Shown here piece by piece: positions 19,975 to 29,100 of a DNA stretch of 64,000 nucleotides. Origin of the DNA: Sphingobacteriia bacterium (GTDB taxonomy: Bacteria; Bacteroidota; Bacteroidia; Bacteroidales; UBA7960); NCBI GenBank assembly GCA_011390785.1, contig JAABRR010000004.1, forward strand, positions 111,610 through 175,609. Reading direction: 5' to 3'. Under the pieces are notes generated by a model. That model had not been told where the DNA came from and did no database searches. It saw only the letters and a program-made list of their open reading frames with translations. The stretch's first letter is position 1; every line of letters starts with the position of its first letter. Position numbers and translations under genes: made by a program.

Positions 19975-20718
19975 ATGAACTTGCATTTGAAAACTATTTT
20001 TATCGTCATAATTAATTTAGTACTCTTTATTAATTTATTTTCTCAAACGCTTGATCCGCTTCACTTGCAGGATTTTGATGGATTTACCAACGACCAATAT
20101 GCCGTGTATCTTGCCAAAGATGGGTGGCCGGTAGATTCATTGAATACCGGAGCATCTGCCGGTTATTTGAATGATGACGAGAAAAATCTTATTCTCGCCA
20201 TGAATCTTATAAGATATGATCCACCTAAATACTCGCGCATGTATATTTACCCCAAACTACAGTATTTTAGTGGCACTGCATTTAATTTCCCCGGCAGAAC
20301 AACCCTCCGCACCAAAGAAGGGTTAGAGGCTGTGCGCGAATTGTACCTTGAATTGTTGAAAGCAGAATCCATGCCTATATTTTATCCATCCAGAGGTATG
20401 TGCAGAGCTTCGCGCGATCATGCTATTTACATGAAAAATACAGGGGCTACCAGTCACCAGGGACAGGGTGGTATGAGCGACCGGGTTTCAAAATATGGAC
20501 AATGGGTGAGTGGTTTGGCCGAGAACCTGCAATGGGGCACTTCCAACGCTCATGATGCCATTGTTAGCTTAATGGTTGATGATGGGATAAAAAGTCGCGG
20601 ACATAGAAGGAATATGATGAATCCTTCTTATACCAAGGTAGGAGTAGCAGTGGAAGAACATCCCCGGTGGCGAATTTCTTACGTAATAAACTATGCTGTT
20701 GATTTTATTGAGAAGTAA
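19975..20718 (+). CDS. Exported CAP-domain (SCP/PR1) protein
   Basis: 247 residues with a signal peptide (TIFIVIINLVLFINLFSQ). CAP-superfamily signatures: the helix NLILAMNLIRYDPPKYSRMY, GLAENLQWG (CAP motif 'GENL'), SRGHRRNMMNPSYTKVGVAV (CAP2-like GHRxNMMxPxxxxVGVAV). The domain lies at ~55-240 and there is no sorting domain or membrane anchor, so it is probably periplasmic or secreted. Bacterial CAP proteins have no single function; lipid binding and proteolysis are known for relatives. Divergent from valS; a near-consensus box TAACTTTA (19939-19946) lies upstream. Confidence 0.85.
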   Translation: MNLHLKTIFIVIINLVLFINLFSQTLDPLHLQDFDGFTNDQYAVYLAKDGWPVDSLNTGASAGYLNDDEKNLILAMNLIRYDPPKYSRMYIYPKLQYFSGTAFNFPGRTTLRTKEGLEAVRELYLELLKAESMPIFYPSRGMCRASRDHAIYMKNTGATSHQGQGGMSDRVSKYGQWVSGLAENLQWGTSNAHDAIVSLMVDDGIKSRGHRRNMMNPSYTKVGVAVEEHPRWRISYVINYAVDFIEK

Positions 20719-20783
20719 ATGAGTTCTAAACAGTAATTTCCTTTTGGATATCCTTCCCTGGTAGCTTATTAGTAAACTACAAT

Positions 20784-20822
20784 AAAAAAAGTCCGTCATC
20801 TGAAATAATGACCGGACTTTTT
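20784..20822. terminator. Bidirectional terminator
   Basis: AAAAAGTCCGTCAT / ATGACCGGACTTTTT with one mismatch and an 8-base loop, T-rich on both strands, between the convergent CAP gene and the duplicated T9SS protein gene. Confidence 0.85.
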
Positions 20823-20857
20823 CAATTTCACGAGATGAAAAACTTCTGTGATAACTA

Positions 20858-23068
20858 TTATTTTTTTATCAGCTTATTAACAAATTGATTACCATTATTT
20901 TGAATAAAGCGGATAAAATAGATACCTTGCTGGTATTCTGAAGTATTCAGATTAATATTCAGCGATGGATTATCGATGGTTTCGATAGTTTGTCCCAGAC
21001 CGTTTAAAATTTCTATACTACGACAGTTTTCGAGGCCCTGAACTGTAAGATGTCCCGAAAATGGGTTGGGATAGACAACTGCATTGTTTTCTATTACCAG
21101 ATTTTGAGTAGAAAGCTGTACATCAATATCAGCAAGAGACCTTGGAAAAAACTGTATGGATTCGCCAAAAATAGCTCCCAGAACAATCATATTTACAGGT
21201 GTGGCAGGCACTGGAGTTCCGAAATAATCGAGTACTGCACTCTGGCTGGGTGGACGCATAATCAGGGTCGCAGTTCCATCAGTAACATCGTAATTTGTAC
21301 TGGGTTCTAATGTTGTAAGATCAGTATTAAAAGAAACATCTTTAATAGCCAGAAGCATTGATTGATGTAAGGGAGTAACCTGATCCATAGTAAGGAGAAG
21401 TGGCTCAATAACATTACCTGTTGAAGTAGCAGCACCGGGATCTTCAGTAGGATTGAGCTGTAACAGGCCGTTATAAGAACTAAGTTTACCTTTTAGCCCG
21501 GTAATTCCGTCATATTGATTGTAAACGGTTGTTATTACACCGGGTTGGTCATCAATTAGGAGAGCTCCGGTGGCATCCTGAATATATTTTTGATTGCGCT
21601 GGCCATGCATATGTGTAATCACAACTTCGCCATTAATAAGGTAAATAAGGTCTCCACCAATTGTGGCATCATGAAATTCTGAAAGGTCGTTGATAATGAT
21701 CGCCTCTGGGGCATCTTCAATCACCACATCATCAATAAACCATTGGTGTGCGCCTGTACCTTCATATTGAAAGGCGATATAAATGGTTTTTCCTGCATAG
21801 TCGCCTAAACTTACAATCCTTTCAGCATAACTGGCAATGGATGTTGATGCTTCATAAACAACTTCAAATTCTTCGTGGGTGGGGTTGCCACTTCCTTCAG
21901 AGATCAAAACAGCAGAGAATCCATAATCATTCATAAAACCATTTCTCTGAAAAAATTTCATCAGTATGTTGTCATCTTCACCAATTTGAATTTGAGGAGT
22001 AACCAACCATGAATTGGCCTGGCCCGTGGTAAAATTGTGCCATGCCGCTTTGTCTCCGGTGTTGGCAGTTGCAGTTGTTGCCCAGGTTCCTTGTCCTAAA
22101 GCATAATGGCTCCAATCAGAAGGTGGAAAAGCTTCCCCTTCAAAATCTTCATTCCATGGAAATGTGCTGATAGCATTAGCATCTTCAGCAACAAGAACTA
22201 CGGTAACAGTAATATCATCGGTTACAGCAACCTGGCCAGTACGGGTAAAATAACCAGCTTTTTCAACTGAATACGAATAACTTCCAGCATTTACTTCTTC
22301 AATAGTATAAGTGCCAGCTGCCAAAGCATCTGAGTCGAAGGTTAACACGGCATCGGTTATAGGAGCGTCGTCTTCATCAATTACATTAAAAGTAACGGTG
22401 TAGGAAGGTAGGCCATCAGGATAAAAATCGGCAAGCGACCGGGAAAAAATCTGCATATCATTATCAAACTGGCCAATTAAGGCAAACATATCGGTAGCTT
22501 CGGTGGGTACTGGAGTGCCAAAATAATCGAGTGCTGCGCTACTACTTGGGGTTCTGAAAATCACAGCATCGCTTGTGCCATCATTGATTGCATAATTAGT
22601 GCTGCTGGAAAAGGTGGTTTCTGCGCCTGTAAAATCCACATTGTTGATTCGAACCAGCATGCCCTGATGAACAGGTGCTATATCTGCTAATGTAACCAGT
22701 TGCGGGATAAATTCATTGCCAGTGGATGTTGCTGCTCCGGGGTCGGCAGTAGGAACAAATTGTAAAAGTTCGCGATAAGTTGTCAGTGTTCCTGTAAGAC
22801 CTGTTACTCCATCATAAAGATTGTAGGATGAGGTAATTATTCCACTATTGTCATCAACAAGTATAGCTGCTGATGCGTCCTGAAAGTACTTCTGGTTGCG
22901 CTGACCATGTTGGTGGGTAAGGATAATTTCTCCGGTAATTTCGTAAACAGTTGTACCATCGGCCGTTTGCCCACGCAAATCTGCCAGATTGCTAACAAGC
23001 ACATTGTCGGCGAAAACTGTAGAAATGCCCAGGAATAAAACACTGATCAAAAAAGTAAGATTTCTCAT
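20858..23068 (-). CDS. Secreted modular protein with internal duplication and T9SS signal
   Basis: 736 residues. Signal peptide (FLISVLFLGISTVFA). Two copies of the same ~200-residue module (about 21-223 and 457-650) share HQHGQRNQKYFQDASAAILVDD / HMHGQRNQKYIQDATGALLIDD, DPGAATSTGN and ALDYFGTPVP / VLDYFGTPVP; they resemble OB-type domains of DUF5689-like secreted proteins. Between them are a carboxypeptidase-regulatory-like beta-sandwich (~228-293, VIDEDDAPITDAVLTF) and a choice-of-anchor J/MAM-like domain (~300-455, FPWNEDFEGEAFPPSDWS...WFIDDVVIED). A type A T9SS sorting domain ends the protein (~662-736, VVYPNPFSGHLTVQG). Probably a surface binding protein; no catalytic motif is seen. Confidence 0.8.
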   Translation of the reverse strand: MRNLTFLISVLFLGISTVFADNVLVSNLADLRGQTADGTTVYEITGEIILTHQHGQRNQKYFQDASAAILVDDNSGIITSSYNLYDGVTGLTGTLTTYRELLQFVPTADPGAATSTGNEFIPQLVTLADIAPVHQGMLVRINNVDFTGAETTFSSSTNYAINDGTSDAVIFRTPSSSAALDYFGTPVPTEATDMFALIGQFDNDMQIFSRSLADFYPDGLPSYTVTFNVIDEDDAPITDAVLTFDSDALAAGTYTIEEVNAGSYSYSVEKAGYFTRTGQVAVTDDITVTVVLVAEDANAISTFPWNEDFEGEAFPPSDWSHYALGQGTWATTATANTGDKAAWHNFTTGQANSWLVTPQIQIGEDDNILMKFFQRNGFMNDYGFSAVLISEGSGNPTHEEFEVVYEASTSIASYAERIVSLGDYAGKTIYIAFQYEGTGAHQWFIDDVVIEDAPEAIIINDLSEFHDATIGGDLIYLINGEVVITHMHGQRNQKYIQDATGALLIDDQPGVITTVYNQYDGITGLKGKLSSYNGLLQLNPTEDPGAATSTGNVIEPLLLTMDQVTPLHQSMLLAIKDVSFNTDLTTLEPSTNYDVTDGTATLIMRPPSQSAVLDYFGTPVPATPVNMIVLGAIFGESIQFFPRSLADIDVQLSTQNLVIENNAVVYPNPFSGHLTVQGLENCRSIEILNGLGQTIETIDNPSLNINLNTSEYQQGIYFIRFIQNNGNQFVNKLIKK

Positions 23069-23138
23069 AATATTTTTTTTGGTTTGTAATTAAATTGTTG
23101 TTAAGAAATGAATATATGATTGAATATTTTTCATTGGG

Positions 23139-23173
23139 CAAAATTAGGAAAAACTTTATGCTTAAAGGACAAA
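23139..23173 (-). promoter_or_regulatory. Promoter of the duplicated T9SS protein
   Basis: Minus strand: TTTG (23170-23173), 23-base spacer, TAATTTTG (23139-23146). The leader would be about 65 bases. Confidence 0.5.
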
Positions 23174-23221
23174 TCATTTTAAAGTTTTATTAATAATCTT
23201 TATTTTTTTAAAACCTATGAA

Positions 23222-23229
23222 TACCTTTG
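23222..23229 (+). promoter_or_regulatory. Promoter -7 box of recF
   Basis: TACCTTTG matches TAnnTTTG, about 55 bases upstream of recF; no clear -33 TTTG. Confidence 0.45.
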
Positions 23230-23283
23230 TTTATTGAGGCTCTAAACGAGTGTATAAAATAGGAAAGAAAACCCTGCGAAATA

Positions 23284-24417
23284 ATGATTCTTGATTCTCT
23301 TACGCTTTTACAATTTAAAAATTACCCCGAAGCAAGTTTTCAATTTGTGCCGGGCATTAATTGTTTTACGGGCAACAACGGAGTAGGAAAAACCAATATT
23401 CTAGATGCAATTTATTATTTATCATTTTGTAAAGGATTTTCCAATGCAGCTGACACACAGAATATTCTCTTTGAAAAAGATTTCTTTTTAATTCAGGGGC
23501 ATTACCGCACTGCAAATGGCAAGGATGAATTGTATTGCGGGGTAAAACGTGGGCAGAAAAAAGTCTTTAAACGTAACAAGAAGGAATACGGGCGTTTATC
23601 AGACCATATTGGATTGTATCCATTGGTATTGATTTATCCGGGGGATGTGCAGCTAATTCATGGTGGCAGCGACGAGAGAAGGAAGTTTGTAGATGGGGTA
23701 ATTTCACAATATAACAAAGAATATCTTTACCAATTAATAGATTATAACAAAGCATTGTTGCAACGTAATTCTCTCCTTAAAATATTTGCCGAGAAACGGT
23801 ATTTTGATGAAACCAGTCTGGAAATATGGGATGAGCAACTCATTGCCAAGGGTAATTACATAAACGAAGAAAGAAAGCAGTTTTTTAATAATTTCAGGGA
23901 AGTTTTCCGCAATGATTACAGGCTTTTAAGTAATGGAGCAGAAGATGTAGATCTGATTTATGAATCTGCTATTTCAGAAAATGATTTTGGAACCTTATTG
24001 AAAGAAGCCCGAAAAAAAGATCTTATGCTTCAGCACACTTCAGCAGGTATTCATAAAGATAACCTTGCATTTCTGCTGAGTGGACAACCCTTGAAAAAAT
24101 TCGGTAGTCAGGGCCAGCAAAAAACCTATGTAATAGCCCTTAAACTGGCCCAGTTCAGGTTTATGAGAGATTTGAAAGGTTTTGCTCCTGTATTGCTATT
24201 CGATGATATTTTTGATAAACTTGATCCAAACAGAGTGGAATTGTTGCTAAAAACAGTTAGCAACAGCCAGTTTGGACAGGTTTTTATTACCGACACGCAC
24301 AAGGAAAGATTGGAATCTATCCTTGAAAAAATGCCGGTTTTATGCCGGTTGTTCCATATTGATGCTGAAAAAGCAATGAATCTAAAAGACCTGGGACATA
24401 CAGAATCTGTATCGTAA
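23284..24417 (+). CDS. recF: DNA replication/repair protein RecF
   Basis: 377 residues, normal for RecF. SMC-like ABC ATPase that helps load RecA at gaps. N-terminal DSLTLLQFKNYPEASFQF followed by Walker A GNNGVGKTNILDA (~30-42); HLGLYP-like DHIGLYPLVLIYPGD, the GGSDERRKFVDGVISQYN signature, SAGIHKDNLAFLLSG, signature-like FGSQGQQKTYVIALKLAQ, and Walker B VLLFDDIFDKLD near the C-terminus. The next gene, dciA, begins 15 bases after its stop, a recF-dciA pairing that is common in Bacteroidota. Confidence 0.96.
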   Translation: MILDSLTLLQFKNYPEASFQFVPGINCFTGNNGVGKTNILDAIYYLSFCKGFSNAADTQNILFEKDFFLIQGHYRTANGKDELYCGVKRGQKKVFKRNKKEYGRLSDHIGLYPLVLIYPGDVQLIHGGSDERRKFVDGVISQYNKEYLYQLIDYNKALLQRNSLLKIFAEKRYFDETSLEIWDEQLIAKGNYINEERKQFFNNFREVFRNDYRLLSNGAEDVDLIYESAISENDFGTLLKEARKKDLMLQHTSAGIHKDNLAFLLSGQPLKKFGSQGQQKTYVIALKLAQFRFMRDLKGFAPVLLFDDIFDKLDPNRVELLLKTVSNSQFGQVFITDTHKERLESILEKMPVLCRLFHIDAEKAMNLKDLGHTESVS

Positions 24418-24432
24418 CCAATTTATTGACTT

Positions 24433-24723
24433 ATGAGAAATACCAATGAACAAAGCCTGGGGGAGGTGATTAAACAATTGATAAAAACTTACCGGTTTGA
24501 AGATAAGATTTCTGAAATTCGGATTACAACTGCCTGGGAAAAAGTTATGGGGCCACAAATCCACGGTCTGACCAATAAGCTGGTTTTTAAAGACCAAACC
24601 CTTACGGTATATTTGCGCTCAGCTCCCCTGCGGGAAGAACTATACATGGCCAGGACCAAAATAATTGATATGATCAATAAAGAAGTAGGGCATAGGCATG
24701 TAAAAGAGTTGATTCTTAGATAA
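24433..24723 (+). CDS. dciA: DciA-like protein (DUF721), helicase loader
   Basis: 96 residues, one DUF721 domain: ...EVIKQLIKTYRFEDKISEIRITTAWEKVMGPQI, then LTVYLRSAPLREELYMARTKII and a short C-terminal strand VKELILR. Proteins of this family load the replicative helicase DnaB in bacteria that lack DnaC/DnaI. The close link with recF (15 bases) supports a replication role. A short form of the family, without a long C-terminal tail. Confidence 0.85.
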   Translation: MRNTNEQSLGEVIKQLIKTYRFEDKISEIRITTAWEKVMGPQIHGLTNKLVFKDQTLTVYLRSAPLREELYMARTKIIDMINKEVGHRHVKELILR

Positions 24724-24813
24724 GTAAATATCAACAACAAAATGAACCACTTTTGAGAATAATCGTGTAATTACAACATGTAATTGGTATTTTTTCACTA
24801 AAAAACTTAAAAC

Positions 24814-26091
24814 ATGAAAAGAATTATAGCGATTCTCAAAAAATCAATGTCCGGGATCAATTTCCGCATTTTGGCCTTTTCTTTATTGGCTGCATTATTC
24901 GCATATTCCTGCGATCTGGAGAGTCTGATTACTGATGATGACGAATACGTTGTGTCAGAAGAAGAAGCACTGGTTTATGCTCAGAATTTACTTTTTCCAT
25001 CAAGACTTCCAGCCGATACTACTACCTTAATTCTAAGAAAGGATGATTACACAGAATCAAAGACTATTTCTGAGATTCAGGCATTTTCTGCGGAGCAGCA
25101 AAACCCTGTATTTTATATCGTAAATTATCGTGGTGGTGGTTTTGCAATTATTTCCGGTGATAAGCGTATGGATCCTGTATTGGCATATTCACAGGTCAAC
25201 ACTTTTGAGCTTGATCTCCCCACATATCATCCCGGCCTGGTAGACTGGCTTGAAGAGATATCCCGAATCATCATTGATCTTCGTGAAGAAAATGAAAGAC
25301 CGACAGAAGTTATTGCTGCAAAATGGGAGGCTATGGTTGTGCCTGTGAGTATCGACTTTATGGGTATTCTTTTTTGCCCCACTGAAGATTATATCGCTAT
25401 AAAAATTTTACTTGAAACTGAATGGGGTCAGGGATGTGGGTTTAACGCCAATTTGCTGGATTCGTGCACCAGTTATTGTGATCGACCGCCGGTAGGGTGT
25501 GTAGCTACAGCAGTTGCGCAAATTGCAAAATATCATGCCGACAATAGCAATTGGAATGGCACCTATACTTTAGCAAATACTGCCATTAGACTTGGAATAG
25601 ACTGGGCAGGAATGCCGTTAACCGGTGTTAATGCCAATAACCACGGCGATATTCATTTTTTAATGGCTGATTTGGGACCTTTACTCAAAATGGATTATTC
25701 CTGCTCAGGCTCAGGGGCCAGCGTTAATGATGCATATGCTACATTACGAAATAATTTCCCATTTAGCAATGCAATAAAACGGGATTTGAATTCCTCGTCT
25801 GATTATAGTGTCGTTTTAAACGATATTAAAAATAACCGACCGGTTTATATGCGTGGACGGACAACAAAGACAGAAGAAAATCTTAAAGGAGAAATTGTTA
25901 AAACCTACAGCGGTCATGCCTGGGTAGCTGATGGTTATTCTCAAAGGTACGATTGCGAACAGGGCTTCCTTAATGATTACATGATACACATGAACTGGGG
26001 ATGGGGTGGATCTGCCGATGGATTTTTTATCAAGAAAGAAGGTAAGTTTGAAGAAGACCGTGTAGCAATTCACAACATAAGAATACCCTGA
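24814..26091 (+). CDS. C10-family (streptopain-like) cysteine protease lipoprotein
   Basis: 425 residues. A lipobox-like end to the signal sequence (LLAALFAYSC, Cys33) suggests a lipoprotein. A Spi-type propeptide domain (~45-130, SEEEALVYAQNLL...FYIVNYRGGGFAIISGDKRMDPVLAYS) is followed by the C10 catalytic domain: oxyanion Gln in EWGQGCGFN, nucleophile Cys229 in PVGCVATAVAQI, catalytic His368 in SGHAWVADGY and NWGWGG with the supporting Trp. All catalytic residues are present, so an active protease made as a zymogen is likely. Relatives include SpeB, interpain and periodontain. No T9SS domain is present. Confidence 0.9.
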   Translation: MKRIIAILKKSMSGINFRILAFSLLAALFAYSCDLESLITDDDEYVVSEEEALVYAQNLLFPSRLPADTTTLILRKDDYTESKTISEIQAFSAEQQNPVFYIVNYRGGGFAIISGDKRMDPVLAYSQVNTFELDLPTYHPGLVDWLEEISRIIIDLREENERPTEVIAAKWEAMVVPVSIDFMGILFCPTEDYIAIKILLETEWGQGCGFNANLLDSCTSYCDRPPVGCVATAVAQIAKYHADNSNWNGTYTLANTAIRLGIDWAGMPLTGVNANNHGDIHFLMADLGPLLKMDYSCSGSGASVNDAYATLRNNFPFSNAIKRDLNSSSDYSVVLNDIKNNRPVYMRGRTTKTEENLKGEIVKTYSGHAWVADGYSQRYDCEQGFLNDYMIHMNWGWGGSADGFFIKKEGKFEEDRVAIHNIRIP

Positions 26092-26107
26092 TAAAGCAAA
26101 ATAAATT

Positions 26108-26134
26108 ACCCCGTGGGTGGCAATCCCGCGGGGT
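26108..26134. terminator. Hairpin between convergent genes
   Basis: ACCCCG...CGGGGT with inner GGG/CCC pairing, a GC-rich stem between the convergent C10 protease and GH9 genes. There is no clear T-run, so intrinsic termination is less certain. Confidence 0.5.
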
Positions 26135-26159
26135 GATTAACCAACCTATCAAAACAAAA

Positions 26160-29100
26160 TTATAAATTGTTTATTACAACCTGCCGTAGTGTACTTACAT
26201 TGCCATTCTCCAGGATTATTCTGATAAAATAAATCCCAGGTTTATCAGAGATTTGTCCAAATGCAGATTCCTTTTCTCCATTCATCCTTTTGGAAATAAT
26301 TCTTTCGCCTGTAATACTATAGATATCTACACGATCTATAGGGAAATCACTTTTTACTATAAACCGGCCCTCGGTTGGCACCGGGTAAATCGCAATTTTC
26401 TGATTATCCATTTCTGCAATATTTACAGACAAAACAGTAATTGATACATTGTCAAATATATCTGAATTTTCTTCGGCTTCAGCAGTAATGACTACATTAC
26501 CAGCGGCAACAGCTGTTAAAAGCCCCGTAGTAGAGACAGTTGCAATATCTTCATTGGCAGAAGTCCATACTATAGCTGAATTGGTAGCATTCTCTGGCGT
26601 AACAGTGGCTGTAAGCTGCATGGATTGTCCCTGGTTGAGCATAATCGATTCTTCACCTTCTATTTCAATGCTTTCAACAGCGACAAAGGGCAATCTTTTA
26701 AACATCAGATTATCAAAAAATACCACATCAATAATATCTGAAGCTTTGTGTGGTTGCGCAAGTATCTGATTGAATGACGCATTATCAGTAACAAGACTGT
26801 TAATAGGAACTTCTATAGTATGCCACTGTAAAGGGGATAGATTAAGATCATTCAACTCAATCTCCCCCAATTCGGTTTCACCCTGCCGAATTACAAACCT
26901 GATTCCATTCAAGGTTTGTGTTTCGGTGTAAAACTGAAATGACAAAAGATCCCATTCGGCAGTTTCTTCCTGGTTGAATTGAAGGCCAAAACCACCCCAG
27001 TTGTTGGTCCCATCACGTTCCCATCGATATGTAGTGGCAGAAGAATTTATTTCATTAACCATAGGATTATCTGCAAGGCCCTGAACATTAGAATTAAAAG
27101 AATAGGCACCATAAGGGTTCCAGTTCAAACCAATATTCTCAAAATCAATTATGATCTTCGAATCATCAGGTTCAGTAATTCCGCCATCAACGGTAACTTC
27201 GCAAACAGCGGTATTACCATAAAGGGCCACGGCTTTGATCTGTGTTATCCCTCCCGCAACAGCTGTTACCAAACCATTATGGCCAACCGTTGCAATTTCC
27301 GGATTGGATGAAACCCAGCTGTAAGGTGCAGCGCCGGTATTGGCTTCAAGCTGAAAGCTTTCGCCTGATGACATATCTAAAGCCGGGTAATTAATTTGAA
27401 GTTGATTATACGGAATGGCTGACTCAGCAGTTAGCACAAAGTCATCAAAAAAAAATTCACCTGCTGAGGGATTAACATTGGTATTTACAAATACGTTGAA
27501 CTGTTTTAAAAGAAGGCTTGAATTAAGATCATAAGTAAATAACTTCCAACAGTTTTCGCCTTCGATGGGTAAGGTAATCTCAATATTTGAGCCGTCGATA
27601 GGAATTAATTGTACAAGTATGTTTTCAATTTCTTTTCCATAATATTTGAATTGAAATTGATCAAACTGGCTCAAGTCCTGCGGATAGTCAGTAGGAAGTA
27701 CCATTCCCATAAGCCTCCAGTTGCCTTCAGGGCGGTCCCATTTTAAGGTAAGGTCACTTTCATTGGCTGCTCCGGAATAGGGGTTTGGGGCTTCAATGTT
27801 GCCTGCTCCCTCCGGAAAGTAAATTTGTGCCAGATCAGGCTGTGGTGTGGTGGTTACAGGTATTACCTCATCAAAATCGGCAATTACATGGTCAATTCGT
27901 TCTAAAACTTCCACATCTACTGAATCTACCCGGGAATCCTGCATGGATGTTGCATAAACCTTTATAATTCCTGGATCGAGAGCAGTTAATAAACCGGTTT
28001 CTGATACCTGGGCAATACCTTCTGTACTGTAGGTCCAGTCAACAAACAGGTTAGTAGCATCGGGTGGATCAAAAGTTACGGTAAGTTGCATTGTTTGTCC
28101 CTGGAAAAGTGTTATAGCCTCCGGGGTTATGCTTATTGAATTCACAGCAGTGTCTTCCCAATTGCAAATTATTTCGCAGGTTGCCAATACTGAACCGTCT
28201 AGTGTAGAGCAGGTAATAGTTGTTGTTCCGCCGGTTATTGCGGTAACTCTTCCAAAACCATCAACATGGGCTATGCGAGGATCAGCTGATTCCCATTTCA
28301 AGGCAGCAAAAGAAGCATTATTCAAATCAATTGAGGGGTTTAGAATACTTTGATCTCCGGGTTGATTAAAGGTGATTTCCGTTTGATTTAGTTCTATGGA
28401 ATTGATAGGAAGGGGAGATGTATTGTTGGCATTTTGCCGGTTGTTGGCAAATCCATAGGAAGTAGCCAGATAAACCGACTGTTGGTGAACAGTATTTTCG
28501 GTTGACATGGGAGCATGTATGTTGTTGTTGTATCTCTCGTGGCCGGGCCATTCGCTCATAAGCGGATAAACAGAGAAGTTCGCCCAATCTTTGTTCCATG
28601 GACCTGCACCACCTTGCATTTCAACTCCGTCAATGGTCCAGGTGCTTGGATTATAATCATAGTTCATTGACCATGGGCCGTAAGGTACAAACCCTTTATA
28701 TACCATCCAGTTGTTGTCCCAAAGATATCGCGTGTCAAGATGAAAACCTCCTTTTGCAGGGCGTGGGCCAACGCCAGTCATCCATGTAGTATGTAGCGGG
28801 TTATTTCCCAGAAAGTAATCAGCAGTAGTATGAACCACATTAGCGTAAAAATCATCCTGTGTGATTGCATAAGCCATTATGGTTTCGAACATCCACGGGG
28901 TGGTTCCCTGACCCACCAGCATGGGCATACTGAAATCGCCTCCCCATCGTAAACCCCTTAAACTGGCAGCATGGGTTCCTCTGAAAGATGCTGTGGCCAG
29001 TGCTGCTGATTGGAGTGATGCCTGTAGGTTGAAATCAACATCCTTATGATTGGTCATTAAATAAAGGTATGCTGCGTATCTTTCATCTTCTGCAAAATTT

